A DNA stretch of 55,391 nucleotides from Flavobacteriales bacterium. Its GTDB lineage: Bacteria > Bacteroidota > Bacteroidia > Flavobacteriales_D > Crocinitomicaceae. The notes below the pieces were generated by a model. It was not told where the DNA came from, did no database searches, and saw only the letters and a program-made list of their open reading frames with translations. This document shows, in pieces, positions 1-8,833 of the stretch. Position numbers and translations under genes: made by a program. The stretch lies in assembly GCA_947500875.1 (NCBI GenBank), contig CANMUN010000012.1, positions 1 through 55,391 of the forward strand, given 5' to 3'. Position 1 is the stretch's first letter; each line of letters starts with the position of its first letter.

Positions 1-682
1 AAGGTCCAAACCAAAGGAGTCCAATTCCGCAGGGGAGTATGCAAAGAATGAACAACGGGATTAATTTAAGATAGCAGTAAAATAGTTTCATTTTATGACC
101 GTTCATCGTGTCGGCGCTTTTCTGCAACACTTGCAACGGGTTTAGGTGCGGTTCCTCAACGGAAATGAAGGGAACCAAAGCGAGCATGAAACTTATGATT
201 ATTCCTGGTACAATGAGTAATATCAATCCAAGCTCTATGGAAATCCCCATTAGCAATATGGTAAAACCAGGCCACAATAGTTTTAGCACATTGTTTACAT
301 CGAGCAGCGATGATTTAATTTCATCCTTAGTTGTGAATCCTTTAAAGAGGTTGTTGAAATCGGTGAAACTGGGATTTTCACCCCGGGATTTCCTAAGAAT
401 AAAGCTGCTCTGCCAAATCCAAATTCTACCCTGAAAAATGAGCCATACCAGGGCAAAAGGAGGGATTAAAACAAGGCTTATTAAACCTCTAATTTCGTAG
501 CTAAAAATGAAACTAGCCATCAACTGTATCACTGTTAAAATCAAGAATAATCCTAGGCCAATTAAGCTATTTATAACTGCGGAGAGAATGAATGCTAAAA
601 TTACATCACCCCATTGCCCTTTAAAGGCAACCTTTGCCTCTTCAATAATTTCGTCGTTGCTTTTATGTATCGATGCTGTCAT
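1..682 (-). CDS. DUF975-family integral membrane protein (C-terminus off the left edge)
   Basis: An open minus-strand frame runs from an ATG at 682 off the left edge (227 codons seen). The N-terminus has the DUF975 pattern: a short polar helix ending in a K-G-x-W motif (near residues 21-24), then hydrophobic segments at about 28-60, 67-85 and 135-165. Near the visible end are the family hallmarks of a K-S-x-x-x-M-x-G-H-K stretch and a glycine-rich final membrane segment (G-I-G-L-L-W), so only a few residues should be missing. The family is predicted to be polytopic inner-membrane and has no established function. There is no signal peptide and no clear promoter in the 85 bases upstream. It lies downstream of the TraB-like gene on the same strand and might be read through from it. 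The family call is fairly secure; the function is unknown. Confidence 0.75.
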   Translation of the reverse strand, partial: MTASIHKSNDEIIEEAKVAFKGQWGDVILAFILSAVINSLIGLGLFLILTVIQLMASFIFSYEIRGLISLVLIPPFALVWLIFQGRIWIWQSSFILRKSRGENPSFTDFNNLFKGFTTKDEIKSSLLDVNNVLKLLWPGFTILLMGISIELGLILLIVPGIIISFMLALVPFISVEEPHLNPLQVLQKSADTMNGHKMKLFYCYLKLIPLFILCILPCGIGLLWFGP

Positions 683-767
683 AGTAGTTAGTTTAAGGTT
701 AGCCTAAAATAACAAAATTTTTCAAGAAGCTACTCTTGCATAGCTATAATTTTTACGGCGAAAAAAA

Positions 768-1610
768 CTATTGCACCACAGGTGTCACCGTATATCCCGC
801 GTTTCGGAGCAAGGTAATAACGCCTTGTTCTCCGGGTAAATGACCCGCCCCAACAGCAATGAAGGTAGCGCCGCGCTCCACTTGGGAGCTGATGACAGGA
901 ATCCAATTCCGGTTTCTACGGTTGAGGAAATTTTCAATGAAATTCGGGAAGTTCTGAGATTCCGCAATCACGCTCTTGTACAAAGCGTCTAAGTCCTCGG
1001 CGAGGTAAGCATCGAGCATACCATCGTATTGTTGCGGGTTTTGAATTCCGTCCATTAACATGCTCACTTGATCGTTCAACGGTACGGTATTTATGGTTTC
1101 CATTTGTACCTGAATCGATTCAAGGCCCATCATGGTTTTCTTTGCTTTCTCAGCCAATTTTTGGAATTCAAGTTCGTACGATTTCGTGTTTTTAAGTTGG
1201 TCTTGAAGCATCGCACTTGAAAAGAAAAAGGGTTTTAGGCGGGAGTAGCGCTTGATTTTTTTCTTGGTCATTCCACAACTGTCCAAACAATACCGTACAA
1301 TTTTGGTGTATTGTTCGGGAGTGGTAATATCTTTCAAGGTTTGACCATTAGGCAGAATGGTTTGCTGTGCCAAGGCAATCTTGGCGGAAAAATCCATGTT
1401 CAAATCAACTTCCATGGCGAGGGTACTGCACGATTCAAAAGCCTCGAGCAAAGAAGAGGAAAGTTGAAATTGATCCTCAGGCATCATGTGAATGGTGCCG
1501 TACAGATACGAAATGGAATTCCCGTTCTTGGGTTGTATAGTGTAAAGTAATTGTCCTCTTACATTCGCAACCGAGGAGATGAAAAGGAACCAAAGCAGGT
1601 GCTGTTTCAT
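768..1610 (-). CDS. TraB/GumN family secreted protein
   Basis: A 280-residue protein with an N-terminal signal peptide (about residues 1-19). It shows the TraB/GumN signatures: a G-T-I-H-M motif near residue 39 and a C-terminal G-A-G-H-L-P motif in the last 30 residues. Members contain paired G-x-x-H motifs resembling a metal-dependent hydrolase site; related eukaryotic Tiki proteins are Wnt-cleaving metalloproteases, but bacterial functions are mostly untested. The protein should act in the periplasm or at the outer membrane. It sits 49 bases downstream of the M16 peptidase pair on the same strand with no promoter motif between, so it is probably cotranscribed and may belong to the same envelope proteolysis system. 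The length is normal for the family. Confidence 0.85.
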   Translation of the reverse strand: MKQHLLWFLFISSVANVRGQLLYTIQPKNGNSISYLYGTIHMMPEDQFQLSSSLLEAFESCSTLAMEVDLNMDFSAKIALAQQTILPNGQTLKDITTPEQYTKIVRYCLDSCGMTKKKIKRYSRLKPFFFSSAMLQDQLKNTKSYELEFQKLAEKAKKTMMGLESIQVQMETINTVPLNDQVSMLMDGIQNPQQYDGMLDAYLAEDLDALYKSVIAESQNFPNFIENFLNRRNRNWIPVISSQVERGATFIAVGAGHLPGEQGVITLLRNAGYTVTPVVQ

Positions 1611-1659
1611 TTCGAACGTTTTCTATCGCTAAGTTTCTTTACAAGAGTAAGAAAATGAA

Positions 1660-3750
1660 CTACTGAAACTCAGCAACATTCACCTTTCCGTTCACGAGAA
1701 TCTCGTCAATTTTTTGGGTGAAGGTCATAGAACCTGCATTCAATACCGATTGGTAGGGAAACATGAGACCTTTGACCGCACGGTAGTCGCTGTACTCAGT
1801 TATAGCATTGAACGATTCCTCTTTATTGACGACCGTTTTGACGGTTTTCCATTTTAAGAAAGTTCCTTTTTCGTAATAATGCAAGCTTTCGTTTTGGGGG
1901 TCTGTACTTACTCGAATAACATAATATTCTTTCTTGTTTTCTTGTTCAATTCCCATCATACTTACCACCGTTGCATTTTCGGTTTTCATCCAATCCATTT
2001 CCGGAATCAGTGCTTTTTCCAATTTGGCGGCTTTCATTTTATTGTCGTCAAAAGGAGTTTTACCTGTCTGCATGTTTTTCTCAAAACCGGTCATGCCGTC
2101 ATAATACTTGTTTTGTGCTACCGTTCCATTGAATTCAATCCTTTCTGCCCTCACTCCGGTGCTCGTGTACAGGTCGAAAGATTTTAAGGGGAATGGAATT
2201 TTATCTGAACTCAAAGACGCCTTTTGAAGTACGTTCTTTACCTTGCCAATTTTCTTTTGAGCTTGCGCTAAAGTGGTACTTTGTGTCATCGCTAAAACGT
2301 ATTTTTCGAGTACATCGTTCACCCCCATGTCTGCAGGAGTTCGATCGAGTTTAACATCACCGAATTCGTCAAGTTTGGTAACTTTTCCATCGCTGTCAAA
2401 AGCTTTAATCTTTTCCAAAACCGATTCGTTACCTACAACAACGATGTTGTAGTTGTTCGGTTTGATATAGGTTTTTGCAACGCGGCTCAACTCCGCAGCG
2501 TCGATGCTTTCTAAGCGTTGTAAGTAATTCCGGTAATAGTCTTCTGGGAATTTGTATTTACTGATGTTGTAGGCAAAGCGAGCAATCGTTTGCGGTCTTT
2601 CCAGTGAACGGGCGAAACTTCCGTTTTTAACCGCCTTCGTCAATTCAAGTTCCGGTGTAGTAATGGTTTCGTTCAACAAGCGGTTCAATTCGCTGATAAT
2701 TTCTTGAATCGCTGAGTCGGTCACTGCGTTTCGGAAATTTCCGCTGATGGAAATCCAGCCTCCAAGGTCTTGGTTGTTCAATCCCGAATAACATCCATAG
2801 GTAAAGGCTTTGTCCTCGCGAAGGTTTTGCATTAGGCGCGTACCAAATCCGCTTCCACCAAATACGTCGTTTAAAACAGACATGGCCAGTTGATCTTGGT
2901 TGCCCATGCGCATTGGTATAGGAAAAGACACCTGGATGACAGATTGAACCGCACCCGGTTTGTTCACAAAATACACTTGATTGCCATTGCTTTTAACTGG
3001 GTCTTTGTATTCTGTAATGATTGGTTTTGGACCTTGCCATGTTCCGAAATAGGTATTGATCATCTTTTCGGCTTGAGCTCGGTTGATATCACCCACGATG
3101 ACCAAGTAAGCGCCTTGTGGGGTATAGTGCGACCGATAAAATTCTTTCACATCGGATAGCGTGATGGCGTCCAACGTGGTAAAGGTCATAACCTCTCCGT
3201 AGGGATGTTTGGGGAAATTAACTTTCACAGTAGCATTTCCCGCCATTCCAGAGGCTTCTGATTTCAAGGAAACCATTCCTGATCTCAGCTGGTCAGCAAT
3301 TCGTTTGAATTCATCTTCTGGAAAGGACGCATTTTTCGTAACATCCGCCATGAGGGATAACCCTTGGTCTAAATGCTTGGTAAGCACCGATAGGTAAACA
3401 TTGGATGCGCTTGCGCTCAACGAAGCTCCTAAGAAATCAATTTCTTTATCCAGCTGGTCTTTGCTTCGGTTAGAAGTACCCGACATCACCAAGGATCCCG
3501 CTAGTTCGCTCAACCCTGCTTTTTCTCCTTCCATGGTTGCTCCGCTTCCCAGGGTTAAGTCAAAGGAAACTTTGGGGAGTTTATGGTTTTCGGAAAGAAT
3601 GACGGTGATTCCGTTGGCGGTGGTCCAAGTTTCGGTAGGTTTAATTTGAATTTGTGGGGCAGGAGCTGGTTGGGGCATGATGGAACGGTCAAGTTGTCCA
3701 TGAACTAGACCAAGGGCACCAAGCAATACGAAAGATAATAAGAACTTCAT
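1660..3750 (-). CDS. M16-family protein, non-catalytic partner, with LolA-like C-terminal domain
   Basis: A 696-residue protein with a signal peptide (about 1-19). Residues about 40-465 resemble M16B (mitochondrial processing peptidase-like) proteins, including the glycine-rich segment and the aromatic C-lobe. The zinc motif HxxEH is absent where it should lie after the first beta strands, so this is the inactive subunit type. Residues about 500-696 form a second domain resembling LolA/outer-membrane lipoprotein-sorting folds, with an E-Y-S-D-Y-R motif and an L-M-F-P-Y stretch near the end. M16B enzymes often work as an active/inactive pair, and the active partner is encoded immediately upstream (3-base gap), so they should form a periplasmic heterodimer. 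The LolA-like tail could bind lipidic or unfolded substrates (inference). Confidence 0.88.
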   Translation of the reverse strand: MKFLLSFVLLGALGLVHGQLDRSIMPQPAPAPQIQIKPTETWTTANGITVILSENHKLPKVSFDLTLGSGATMEGEKAGLSELAGSLVMSGTSNRSKDQLDKEIDFLGASLSASASNVYLSVLTKHLDQGLSLMADVTKNASFPEDEFKRIADQLRSGMVSLKSEASGMAGNATVKVNFPKHPYGEVMTFTTLDAITLSDVKEFYRSHYTPQGAYLVIVGDINRAQAEKMINTYFGTWQGPKPIITEYKDPVKSNGNQVYFVNKPGAVQSVIQVSFPIPMRMGNQDQLAMSVLNDVFGGSGFGTRLMQNLREDKAFTYGCYSGLNNQDLGGWISISGNFRNAVTDSAIQEIISELNRLLNETITTPELELTKAVKNGSFARSLERPQTIARFAYNISKYKFPEDYYRNYLQRLESIDAAELSRVAKTYIKPNNYNIVVVGNESVLEKIKAFDSDGKVTKLDEFGDVKLDRTPADMGVNDVLEKYVLAMTQSTTLAQAQKKIGKVKNVLQKASLSSDKIPFPLKSFDLYTSTGVRAERIEFNGTVAQNKYYDGMTGFEKNMQTGKTPFDDNKMKAAKLEKALIPEMDWMKTENATVVSMMGIEQENKKEYYVIRVSTDPQNESLHYYEKGTFLKWKTVKTVVNKEESFNAITEYSDYRAVKGLMFPYQSVLNAGSMTFTQKIDEILVNGKVNVAEFQ

Positions 3751-3753
3751 GGG

Positions 3754-5220
3754 TTATTTTTCTTTGGGTAAATAATAAAGAATGACTCGGGCGTTGTTGT
3801 TTAGGTAGGTTTTTGCTACGCGTTGGATGTCGGCTCGCGTTACCTTTCGGTACAGATCCAACATTTGATTAACCCGCGCTGCGGAACCAAAATACACGTG
3901 GTTATCCGCTAAACTTTCAGCAATTCCAGCCACCGACGAGTTGGCTTCAATGACTTGTTTTTCAAATTTGTTCAACACCGATTGATATTCTTCTTCCGTG
4001 ATCAATTCATTTTTAATCGCCTCAATCTGGGCATCAAAGGCCGACTTCAAGGAACCCATCGATGCTTGGTCTTTCGCAAGTGCCAAGAAGATGTTCATGC
4101 CTCCGTCTTCAAGTCCGTAATTGAAGGAGCTCGCGTAGGTTGCAATTTGTTGTTTTTCGACTAAATTTTTATTGATTCTTGAACTGTTTCCTCCAGAAAG
4201 GATTTCATTCATGAATTCCAAGGCATAGGCATCAGGGTGCTTTTGGTCCGGAATTTTATACCCCATAAAAACTGCCGGTAATTGAATGTTATCGTAAATG
4301 GTGTCCTCAATGGTTTGTTTAAGAGGATCGTTGTCCTTAGTCGTTCTAGGAATTACCGTGGGTGTCGCGCTCAATTTAGCATACAGTTCGTTACCTGCTT
4401 TGTTGGTGCCTAACTTAGGATTTTTAGTGTTTACCTCCGTTTTAGCAACACCATATTTCGTTTTGAAAGCATCGTCGCTCAGCGCCAATTGGTTACGATA
4501 CAGGTTGATTGCTTGTCCAGAAGGAATGCTTCCGAAATACAATTCAATCCATTTTTTGGTTTGTTCCAAGGGAATGTCACCAGCAATAGAAAGAGTAGCG
4601 TTGGCAGGAACGTAGAAGTCTTGGTAAAACTGCACATAGTCTTTTTCTTGGGCAGCATCCAAGTGCTCCATGGAACCAATAGGAACCCATCGGTAGGGGT
4701 GTTTTGGGAAGGCGCGTTGAAACATTTCAGAGATAAAGCTCGCATAGGGTTGGTTATCGACCCGTTGACGCTTTTCCTCTTTCACCACGCTTCGTTGGGT
4801 TTCAATGCCTACGTTTTCAACTTTCGCATGCAGCATGCGTTCGCTCTCCAACCAAAGGCCTAATTCTAATTGGTTGGAGGGTAAGATTTCGTAATAATAG
4901 GTTCGGTCTTGCGAGGTATTGGCATTCAAGGTTCCTCCGTTTTTCTCGACCAATTTGGAATACTCTCCGCGTTCGATGTTTTGAGAACCTTCGAACAGTA
5001 AATGTTCGAAAAAATGCGCAAATCCTGTTCTTGTGGGGTTTTCATTTTTTGAACCCACGTGGTACAGAACCGAAACAGCAACGATGGGAGTTGCATGTTC
5101 TTCGTGCAGTATGACGTGAATACCGTTGGGTAAATCGTATTCTATATAATTAATTTTGTTTTGAGCGTACACCGGGAAAAAACCCACCAATGCACTAAAC
5201 CCTGCTAGCCAATATTTCAT
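3754..5220 (-). CDS. M16 zinc metallopeptidase, catalytic subunit
   Basis: A 488-residue secreted protease with a signal peptide ending near residue 20. It carries the inverted zinc motif H69-F-F-E72-H73, and the third ligand is expected at E148/E149 in the V-V-K-E-E stretch about 75 residues later, as in the M16 family. The rest matches M16B: the second lobe (about 200-480) contains the glycine-rich S-G-G-N-S-S-R substrate loop. It should cleave short or unfolded peptides in the periplasm, probably as a dimer with the inactive M16 protein encoded 3 bases downstream. It is the first gene of a likely operon with that partner and the TraB-like gene. The 106-base divergent spacer upstream has no clear -7 box on this strand. 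Confidence 0.92.
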   Translation of the reverse strand: MKYWLAGFSALVGFFPVYAQNKINYIEYDLPNGIHVILHEEHATPIVAVSVLYHVGSKNENPTRTGFAHFFEHLLFEGSQNIERGEYSKLVEKNGGTLNANTSQDRTYYYEILPSNQLELGLWLESERMLHAKVENVGIETQRSVVKEEKRQRVDNQPYASFISEMFQRAFPKHPYRWVPIGSMEHLDAAQEKDYVQFYQDFYVPANATLSIAGDIPLEQTKKWIELYFGSIPSGQAINLYRNQLALSDDAFKTKYGVAKTEVNTKNPKLGTNKAGNELYAKLSATPTVIPRTTKDNDPLKQTIEDTIYDNIQLPAVFMGYKIPDQKHPDAYALEFMNEILSGGNSSRINKNLVEKQQIATYASSFNYGLEDGGMNIFLALAKDQASMGSLKSAFDAQIEAIKNELITEEEYQSVLNKFEKQVIEANSSVAGIAESLADNHVYFGSAARVNQMLDLYRKVTRADIQRVAKTYLNNNARVILYYLPKEK

Positions 5221-5315
5221 GTACTTTTTTTTGCGCTAATTTACAATATTTAACGGTAGGTAACCAATCATCGATTTTTATCACGGAAGAGTAGTACTTG
5301 GTACTAAAATTGTCC

Positions 5316-5323
5316 TACCTTTG
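5316..5323 (+). promoter_or_regulatory. -7 promoter box, TACCTTTG
   Basis: This exactly matches the Bacteroidota -7 consensus TAnnTTTG. It ends only 3 bases before the ATG at 5327, so the expected transcript start coincides with the start codon (leaderless mRNA). No well-spaced -33 TTG is seen; the nearest, at 5298-5300, is 15 bases away. Confidence 0.6.
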
Positions 5324-5326
5324 AAT

Positions 5327-6409
5327 ATGCGGCTAAAAGCGTGGTTCGGTTTGGTATTGCTTTGTTACATAAACGCTAAAGCTCAAACCGTTGTTCCGTT
5401 TAGGGATTTTAATAATTTTTTCTTGACGTACGAGAACGGTGGATTTAAGACCCTCGAAATTCAACCTGTAAAAGATTACAAAGCAGGCGATGAATTCGTC
5501 GCTTATATCGATACTCGGGGAAACTTACGCTTGTACGACGGGCGTCAGCGTAAAGATATTACCAATTTGAATGTGGAATATCAGGTTTCGGACCATTTAT
5601 TGGGTTACATGATCGGGCCAACGCTCAACATGTGGGAGCGAGGAAGGTTGCAAACCTTAACGTATTTTGGGAGAAATTTTTTAGTGAAAGATTCACTGAT
5701 TCTTTTCGAGGACACACGGTTTAATACCCTTAACGTTTATTGGCGAAAAAATACCATGCCCCTGGCGACCATCATTGGAGATTTATACGTTCCCACAACG
5801 GTCGGGGAGAATATAGTTGTTTTCAAGGATAATGGAAACTTGTACAAGGTTTTTCACGAGGGATTGATTTATGAAATCTTTTCGTGGAGCGGAGCTGTTG
5901 ATTTTCAATTGGGAACGGATATACTTTGTTTCAACGACCCTACCACACGAACCTTTGTAGCTTTTGAAAACGGACAGTTTACCGATGTTGAATCCCAGTA
6001 CATGCGCAAATACAAGGCGGGAAGGGGCTTTATCGTCTATGAAGATTTAAATTCCAACCTTTGGTACTATTGTAAAGGAGAGAAAATTCTGCTCACCAAT
6101 TTCATTTCATCGTTTTGGGATGTGAAAGACGACGTAGTGGTATGGGGGGAAAACAACTACATGTTTACCCTGGTAGATGGCGTTAAGGTGCAAATTGCAA
6201 ATTTTATTCCATCGGCATGGGAAATTAAAAACAATACCATTGCTTATCGCAACATTATGGGCGGAGTCTCCGGTGTGGTAAACGGGGTTTCAACAGAAAT
6301 AACCTTGTTACCGGATTCAGAATTCAAGATATTTGGTAATTCGATTTTAGTAAAATTGTTTAACAGTTCCCACTTAGTGCTCTCGGATGGTAAAATATAT
6401 TCGAATTAA
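5327..6409 (+). CDS. secreted beta-rich protein of unknown function
   Basis: I do not recognise a named family. I chose the ATG at 5327 over an in-frame TTG at 5321 because the TTG lies inside the promoter box; it gives 360 residues with a signal peptide (about 1-20, ending A-K-A-Q). The mature part is a series of roughly 40-residue units that alternate beta-strand-like stretches with G/N turns and repeat a pattern of a hydrophobic strand, D/N-G-N-L and an aromatic residue (for example near residues 58-64, 165-172 and 243-250). This suggests a beta-propeller or similar repeat fold. There are no catalytic motifs or cysteine pattern. Its last 23 bases overlap the start of the C40 peptidase gene, so the two are translationally linked and the product probably acts in the periplasm or on the surface. 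Confidence 0.7.
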   Translation: MRLKAWFGLVLLCYINAKAQTVVPFRDFNNFFLTYENGGFKTLEIQPVKDYKAGDEFVAYIDTRGNLRLYDGRQRKDITNLNVEYQVSDHLLGYMIGPTLNMWERGRLQTLTYFGRNFLVKDSLILFEDTRFNTLNVYWRKNTMPLATIIGDLYVPTTVGENIVVFKDNGNLYKVFHEGLIYEIFSWSGAVDFQLGTDILCFNDPTTRTFVAFENGQFTDVESQYMRKYKAGRGFIVYEDLNSNLWYYCKGEKILLTNFISSFWDVKDDVVVWGENNYMFTLVDGVKVQIANFIPSAWEIKNNTIAYRNIMGGVSGVVNGVSTEITLLPDSEFKIFGNSILVKLFNSSHLVLSDGKIYSN

Positions 6410-7280
6410 AGTACTCAAATTAGCATTTTTATTTTTGTTGCTTTTCGTGGTTCACAGGAACCAGGCTCAAGTGTTGGAATTCGATCGTTTAGAACAGTTA
6501 TACGACCAAGGCCATTACAGGTTGGTTTATTTCAAAGCCGGAAAATACCTCAACAAGCCGGAGTATGATTATTCGCTTTTCCCAAAATACTATCGTTCGC
6601 TCGCTGTGTTACAACGCATGCAGGGATTCAAATTTCGTCAACGTAAAACCGAAGAGGTTCAATCCTCCTTCTCCTTCATAGGACAGCTTTCTTCCTCGCA
6701 AAGAGGAAGCGAAATAATGCGAACGCATTCCAATGAATTGGAGTCCTTGTACTTGGATTTAAATGCTTGGATACAATCGGAGATTGAACAGAGTAATACG
6801 GATATAGCTTCCTACTACCAAGACTTGGTAAAGATGACCTTTTCTAAATTAATCGTTGCAAAGGAAATTAGCGCATCTTGGAGTCCAAGTAATACCCTTG
6901 AATTGAAAACACAAGAGTCCATGATTTCGTTTGCTGCAACGCTCATGGGAACTTCTTATGTATGGGGCGGTTCGTCCAAAGACGGTTTTGACTGCAGCGG
7001 TTTCACTTCCTATGTATTTAAGGAATACGGAATTACCCTGCCAAGGGTATCAGCAGACCAGTACGCGAATTCCGTAAAGGTGGCATCCGAAGAGGCGCGC
7101 ATTGGTGATTTGGTGTTTTTCGGTAAAGATGGCAAAGTAAACCATGTTGGAATTTTGGTTAACCAACCGGGAGAGCCCAAAAAGATGATTCACGCTTCCA
7201 GCAGCAAGGGGGTAGTATTTCAATCCATTGATGACTCCAAATACTTCAGCGAGCGACTTATTGGATTTGGCAGATATTGA
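6387..7280 (+). CDS. NlpC/P60 (C40) family cysteine peptidase, secreted
   Basis: A 297-residue protein with an N-terminal signal peptide (about 1-28), a helical middle region (about 30-165, tetratricopeptide-like in feel) and a C-terminal NlpC/P60 domain (about 175-297). The catalytic cysteine C203 lies in the D-C-S-G-F motif. H253 in N-H-V-G and H269 in I-H-A-S-S complete the usual Cys-His-His site. These enzymes cut D-gamma-glutamyl-meso-diaminopimelate or similar bonds in peptidoglycan stem peptides, so a role in wall turnover is likely. The start lies inside the 3' end of the preceding gene. Its TGA abuts the stop of the convergent membrane protein gene with no intervening base. Confidence 0.9.
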   Translation: MVKYIRIKVLKLAFLFLLLFVVHRNQAQVLEFDRLEQLYDQGHYRLVYFKAGKYLNKPEYDYSLFPKYYRSLAVLQRMQGFKFRQRKTEEVQSSFSFIGQLSSSQRGSEIMRTHSNELESLYLDLNAWIQSEIEQSNTDIASYYQDLVKMTFSKLIVAKEISASWSPSNTLELKTQESMISFAATLMGTSYVWGGSSKDGFDCSGFTSYVFKEYGITLPRVSADQYANSVKVASEEARIGDLVFFGKDGKVNHVGILVNQPGEPKKMIHASSSKGVVFQSIDDSKYFSERLIGFGRY

Positions 7281-7799
7281 TCAGTACAGGGATTTTTTTT
7301 CTTTGGATGAAGCTAAAATGATGCACCAAAGGCCCGTAATTCCGGTCAACACCGTTACCCACGGAATTAAAACCTGTAGGTTTAACGCAATGGAAAGAGT
7401 TGTTAGGAACCAAGTAGCGCAAATGGCCATCATACCGGACCACCTAAATCGAAATTTACTATTCCATAAAACATCGAACGAATTGATCGCCAGTTGATTA
7501 ACGATGGGTATGCTGAAAAAGGGCCACAGTTCTTTGATGTTAGCAGGAAAAGCGTTGAAATAAATGACCATCAACCCAATCAATGCGAAATTGATAATGG
7601 ATAACCATTCAGCCCTGGTTGAACGCGATTTTATCAACAGATGAATGGCACTGGTAAAGAAAGGGGTTGAGAGAAAAAATACCCATCGGTAAGCAAAGAC
7701 GCTTGTAAAGGAAATTGCAAGGGACAAGAAGGTTAAGAATACAACGGTATTACCAATAAATAGCAGCAACCAAAAATTATATTTCAGTTTCTCTAACAT
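7281..7799 (-). CDS. small polytopic membrane protein, unknown function
   Basis: I place the start at the ATG at 7799, which overlaps the TAG of the ureohydrolase gene. A longer frame to 7871 would add 24 residues that merely read through the end of that gene. This gives 172 residues with about five hydrophobic segments (roughly 10-32, 36-52, 68-86, 93-110 and 125-160) and a charged C-terminal tail ending K-E-K-K-S-L-Y. No family is recognised and there are no catalytic motifs. It is the last gene of the likely operon 10142 to 7281. Its stop abuts that of the convergent C40 peptidase gene. Confidence 0.65.
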   Translation of the reverse strand: MLEKLKYNFWLLLFIGNTVVFLTFLSLAISFTSVFAYRWVFFLSTPFFTSAIHLLIKSRSTRAEWLSIINFALIGLMVIYFNAFPANIKELWPFFSIPIVNQLAINSFDVLWNSKFRFRWSGMMAICATWFLTTLSIALNLQVLIPWVTVLTGITGLWCIILASSKEKKSLY

Positions 7800-8833
7800 T
7801 GTTTTCTTCGGCTTAATTCCGTGGCGCAAACCAATTGCCATAGGGCTCTGGCTCCCACGTTTGCATCCCAATCGCTGTCTGCACCTGGACTAACTTCATT
7901 TAAATCAAAACCAATGATGGATTTTCCAGATGCCAGCAATTTAAAAATCAAATAGCTCACCTGTTCGAGGCTCATGCCCCCCGCTACGGGCGTACCGGTG
8001 TTGGGACACAAATAAGGATACAGGCCATCGATGTCGAAAGAAATGTACACGAGATCGCTGAGTTCCGACAAAATTGTTGCGCATTGTTGATCCCAAGTTG
8101 TACCGCTAAATTCAGCCGTTTTGAGGTCCCAATCGTAAAACGTTTTTATTTTGGGGTGAGATGCTGCAAAAAGTACCTCGGCCTCAGAAATATCGCGAAT
8201 GCCTACTTGCACCAATCGATGCAGGTTTTGGCAACGGTTTACCGCATTGTACATGATGCTAGCATGGGATTGTTCAAAGCCTTCGTAGGCTTTTCGCAAG
8301 TCGGCATGCGCGTCAATTTGCAATATACTGAAGGTCGCAAGCCGAGCATCCAAAGCTCGAATGAGGCCGAGTGGGGTAGAGTGCTCACCCCCCAAAACAG
8401 CCACGGTTTTTCCTTGCTGAAGCAAGGATTCGACACGCTCTTGCAAGTGGGACGTAAGTGCCTGATGCGCTTCATTGATGGATGCAATCAAATCGCTGTG
8501 CTTTTCGATGGAGGCCGCCTCACCCAGGGTCTCTAAATCCCTGAAATATTCCGGGGTAGCTTGATTGAATTCATCGTTGATTTCCAGCCATTCCGATGAT
8601 ATAGGCGCCATATACACCTTGGTGTCATAGGCTTTAGGCAACTGAGGATGGTAAAAATCCAATTGGGTTGATGCTTCTAAGATCGCTTGGGGTGCTCGGC
8701 TGGTTCCTTTTCCATAAGATGCCGTAACATCCCAAGGAATGGGAAGAATGACGAGATCCGCGGAGGTTTCGTCCACAGGAAAACCGAAAATATTGCCGTT
8801 GGCGACGCCAACACCGTTGGGATCAAAACTCAT
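7793..8833 (-). CDS. agmatinase/arginase-family ureohydrolase
   Basis: A 346-residue member of the manganese-dependent ureohydrolase family. Visible metal-site motifs are G-G-E-H151, D174-A-H176-A-D178 and S-F-D267-I-D269, which supply the six expected ligands of a binuclear Mn centre. In place of the usual S-L-D-P after the last motif it has G-L-Y-P, a variant I associate with Bacteroidota members annotated as agmatinase or formimidoylglutamase-like. It probably hydrolyses a guanidino substrate (agmatine, arginine or a relative) to urea plus an amine; which one cannot be read from the sequence. It overlaps murQ by 4 bases (ATGA) and the downstream membrane gene by 7, so translation is coupled. 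A link to arginine from the nearby cyanophycin genes is possible but inferred. Confidence 0.88.
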   Translation of the reverse strand: MSFDPNGVGVANGNIFGFPVDETSADLVILPIPWDVTASYGKGTSRAPQAILEASTQLDFYHPQLPKAYDTKVYMAPISSEWLEINDEFNQATPEYFRDLETLGEAASIEKHSDLIASINEAHQALTSHLQERVESLLQQGKTVAVLGGEHSTPLGLIRALDARLATFSILQIDAHADLRKAYEGFEQSHASIMYNAVNRCQNLHRLVQVGIRDISEAEVLFAASHPKIKTFYDWDLKTAEFSGTTWDQQCATILSELSDLVYISFDIDGLYPYLCPNTGTPVAGGMSLEQVSYLIFKLLASGKSIIGFDLNEVSPGADSDWDANVGARALWQLVCATELSRRKQC

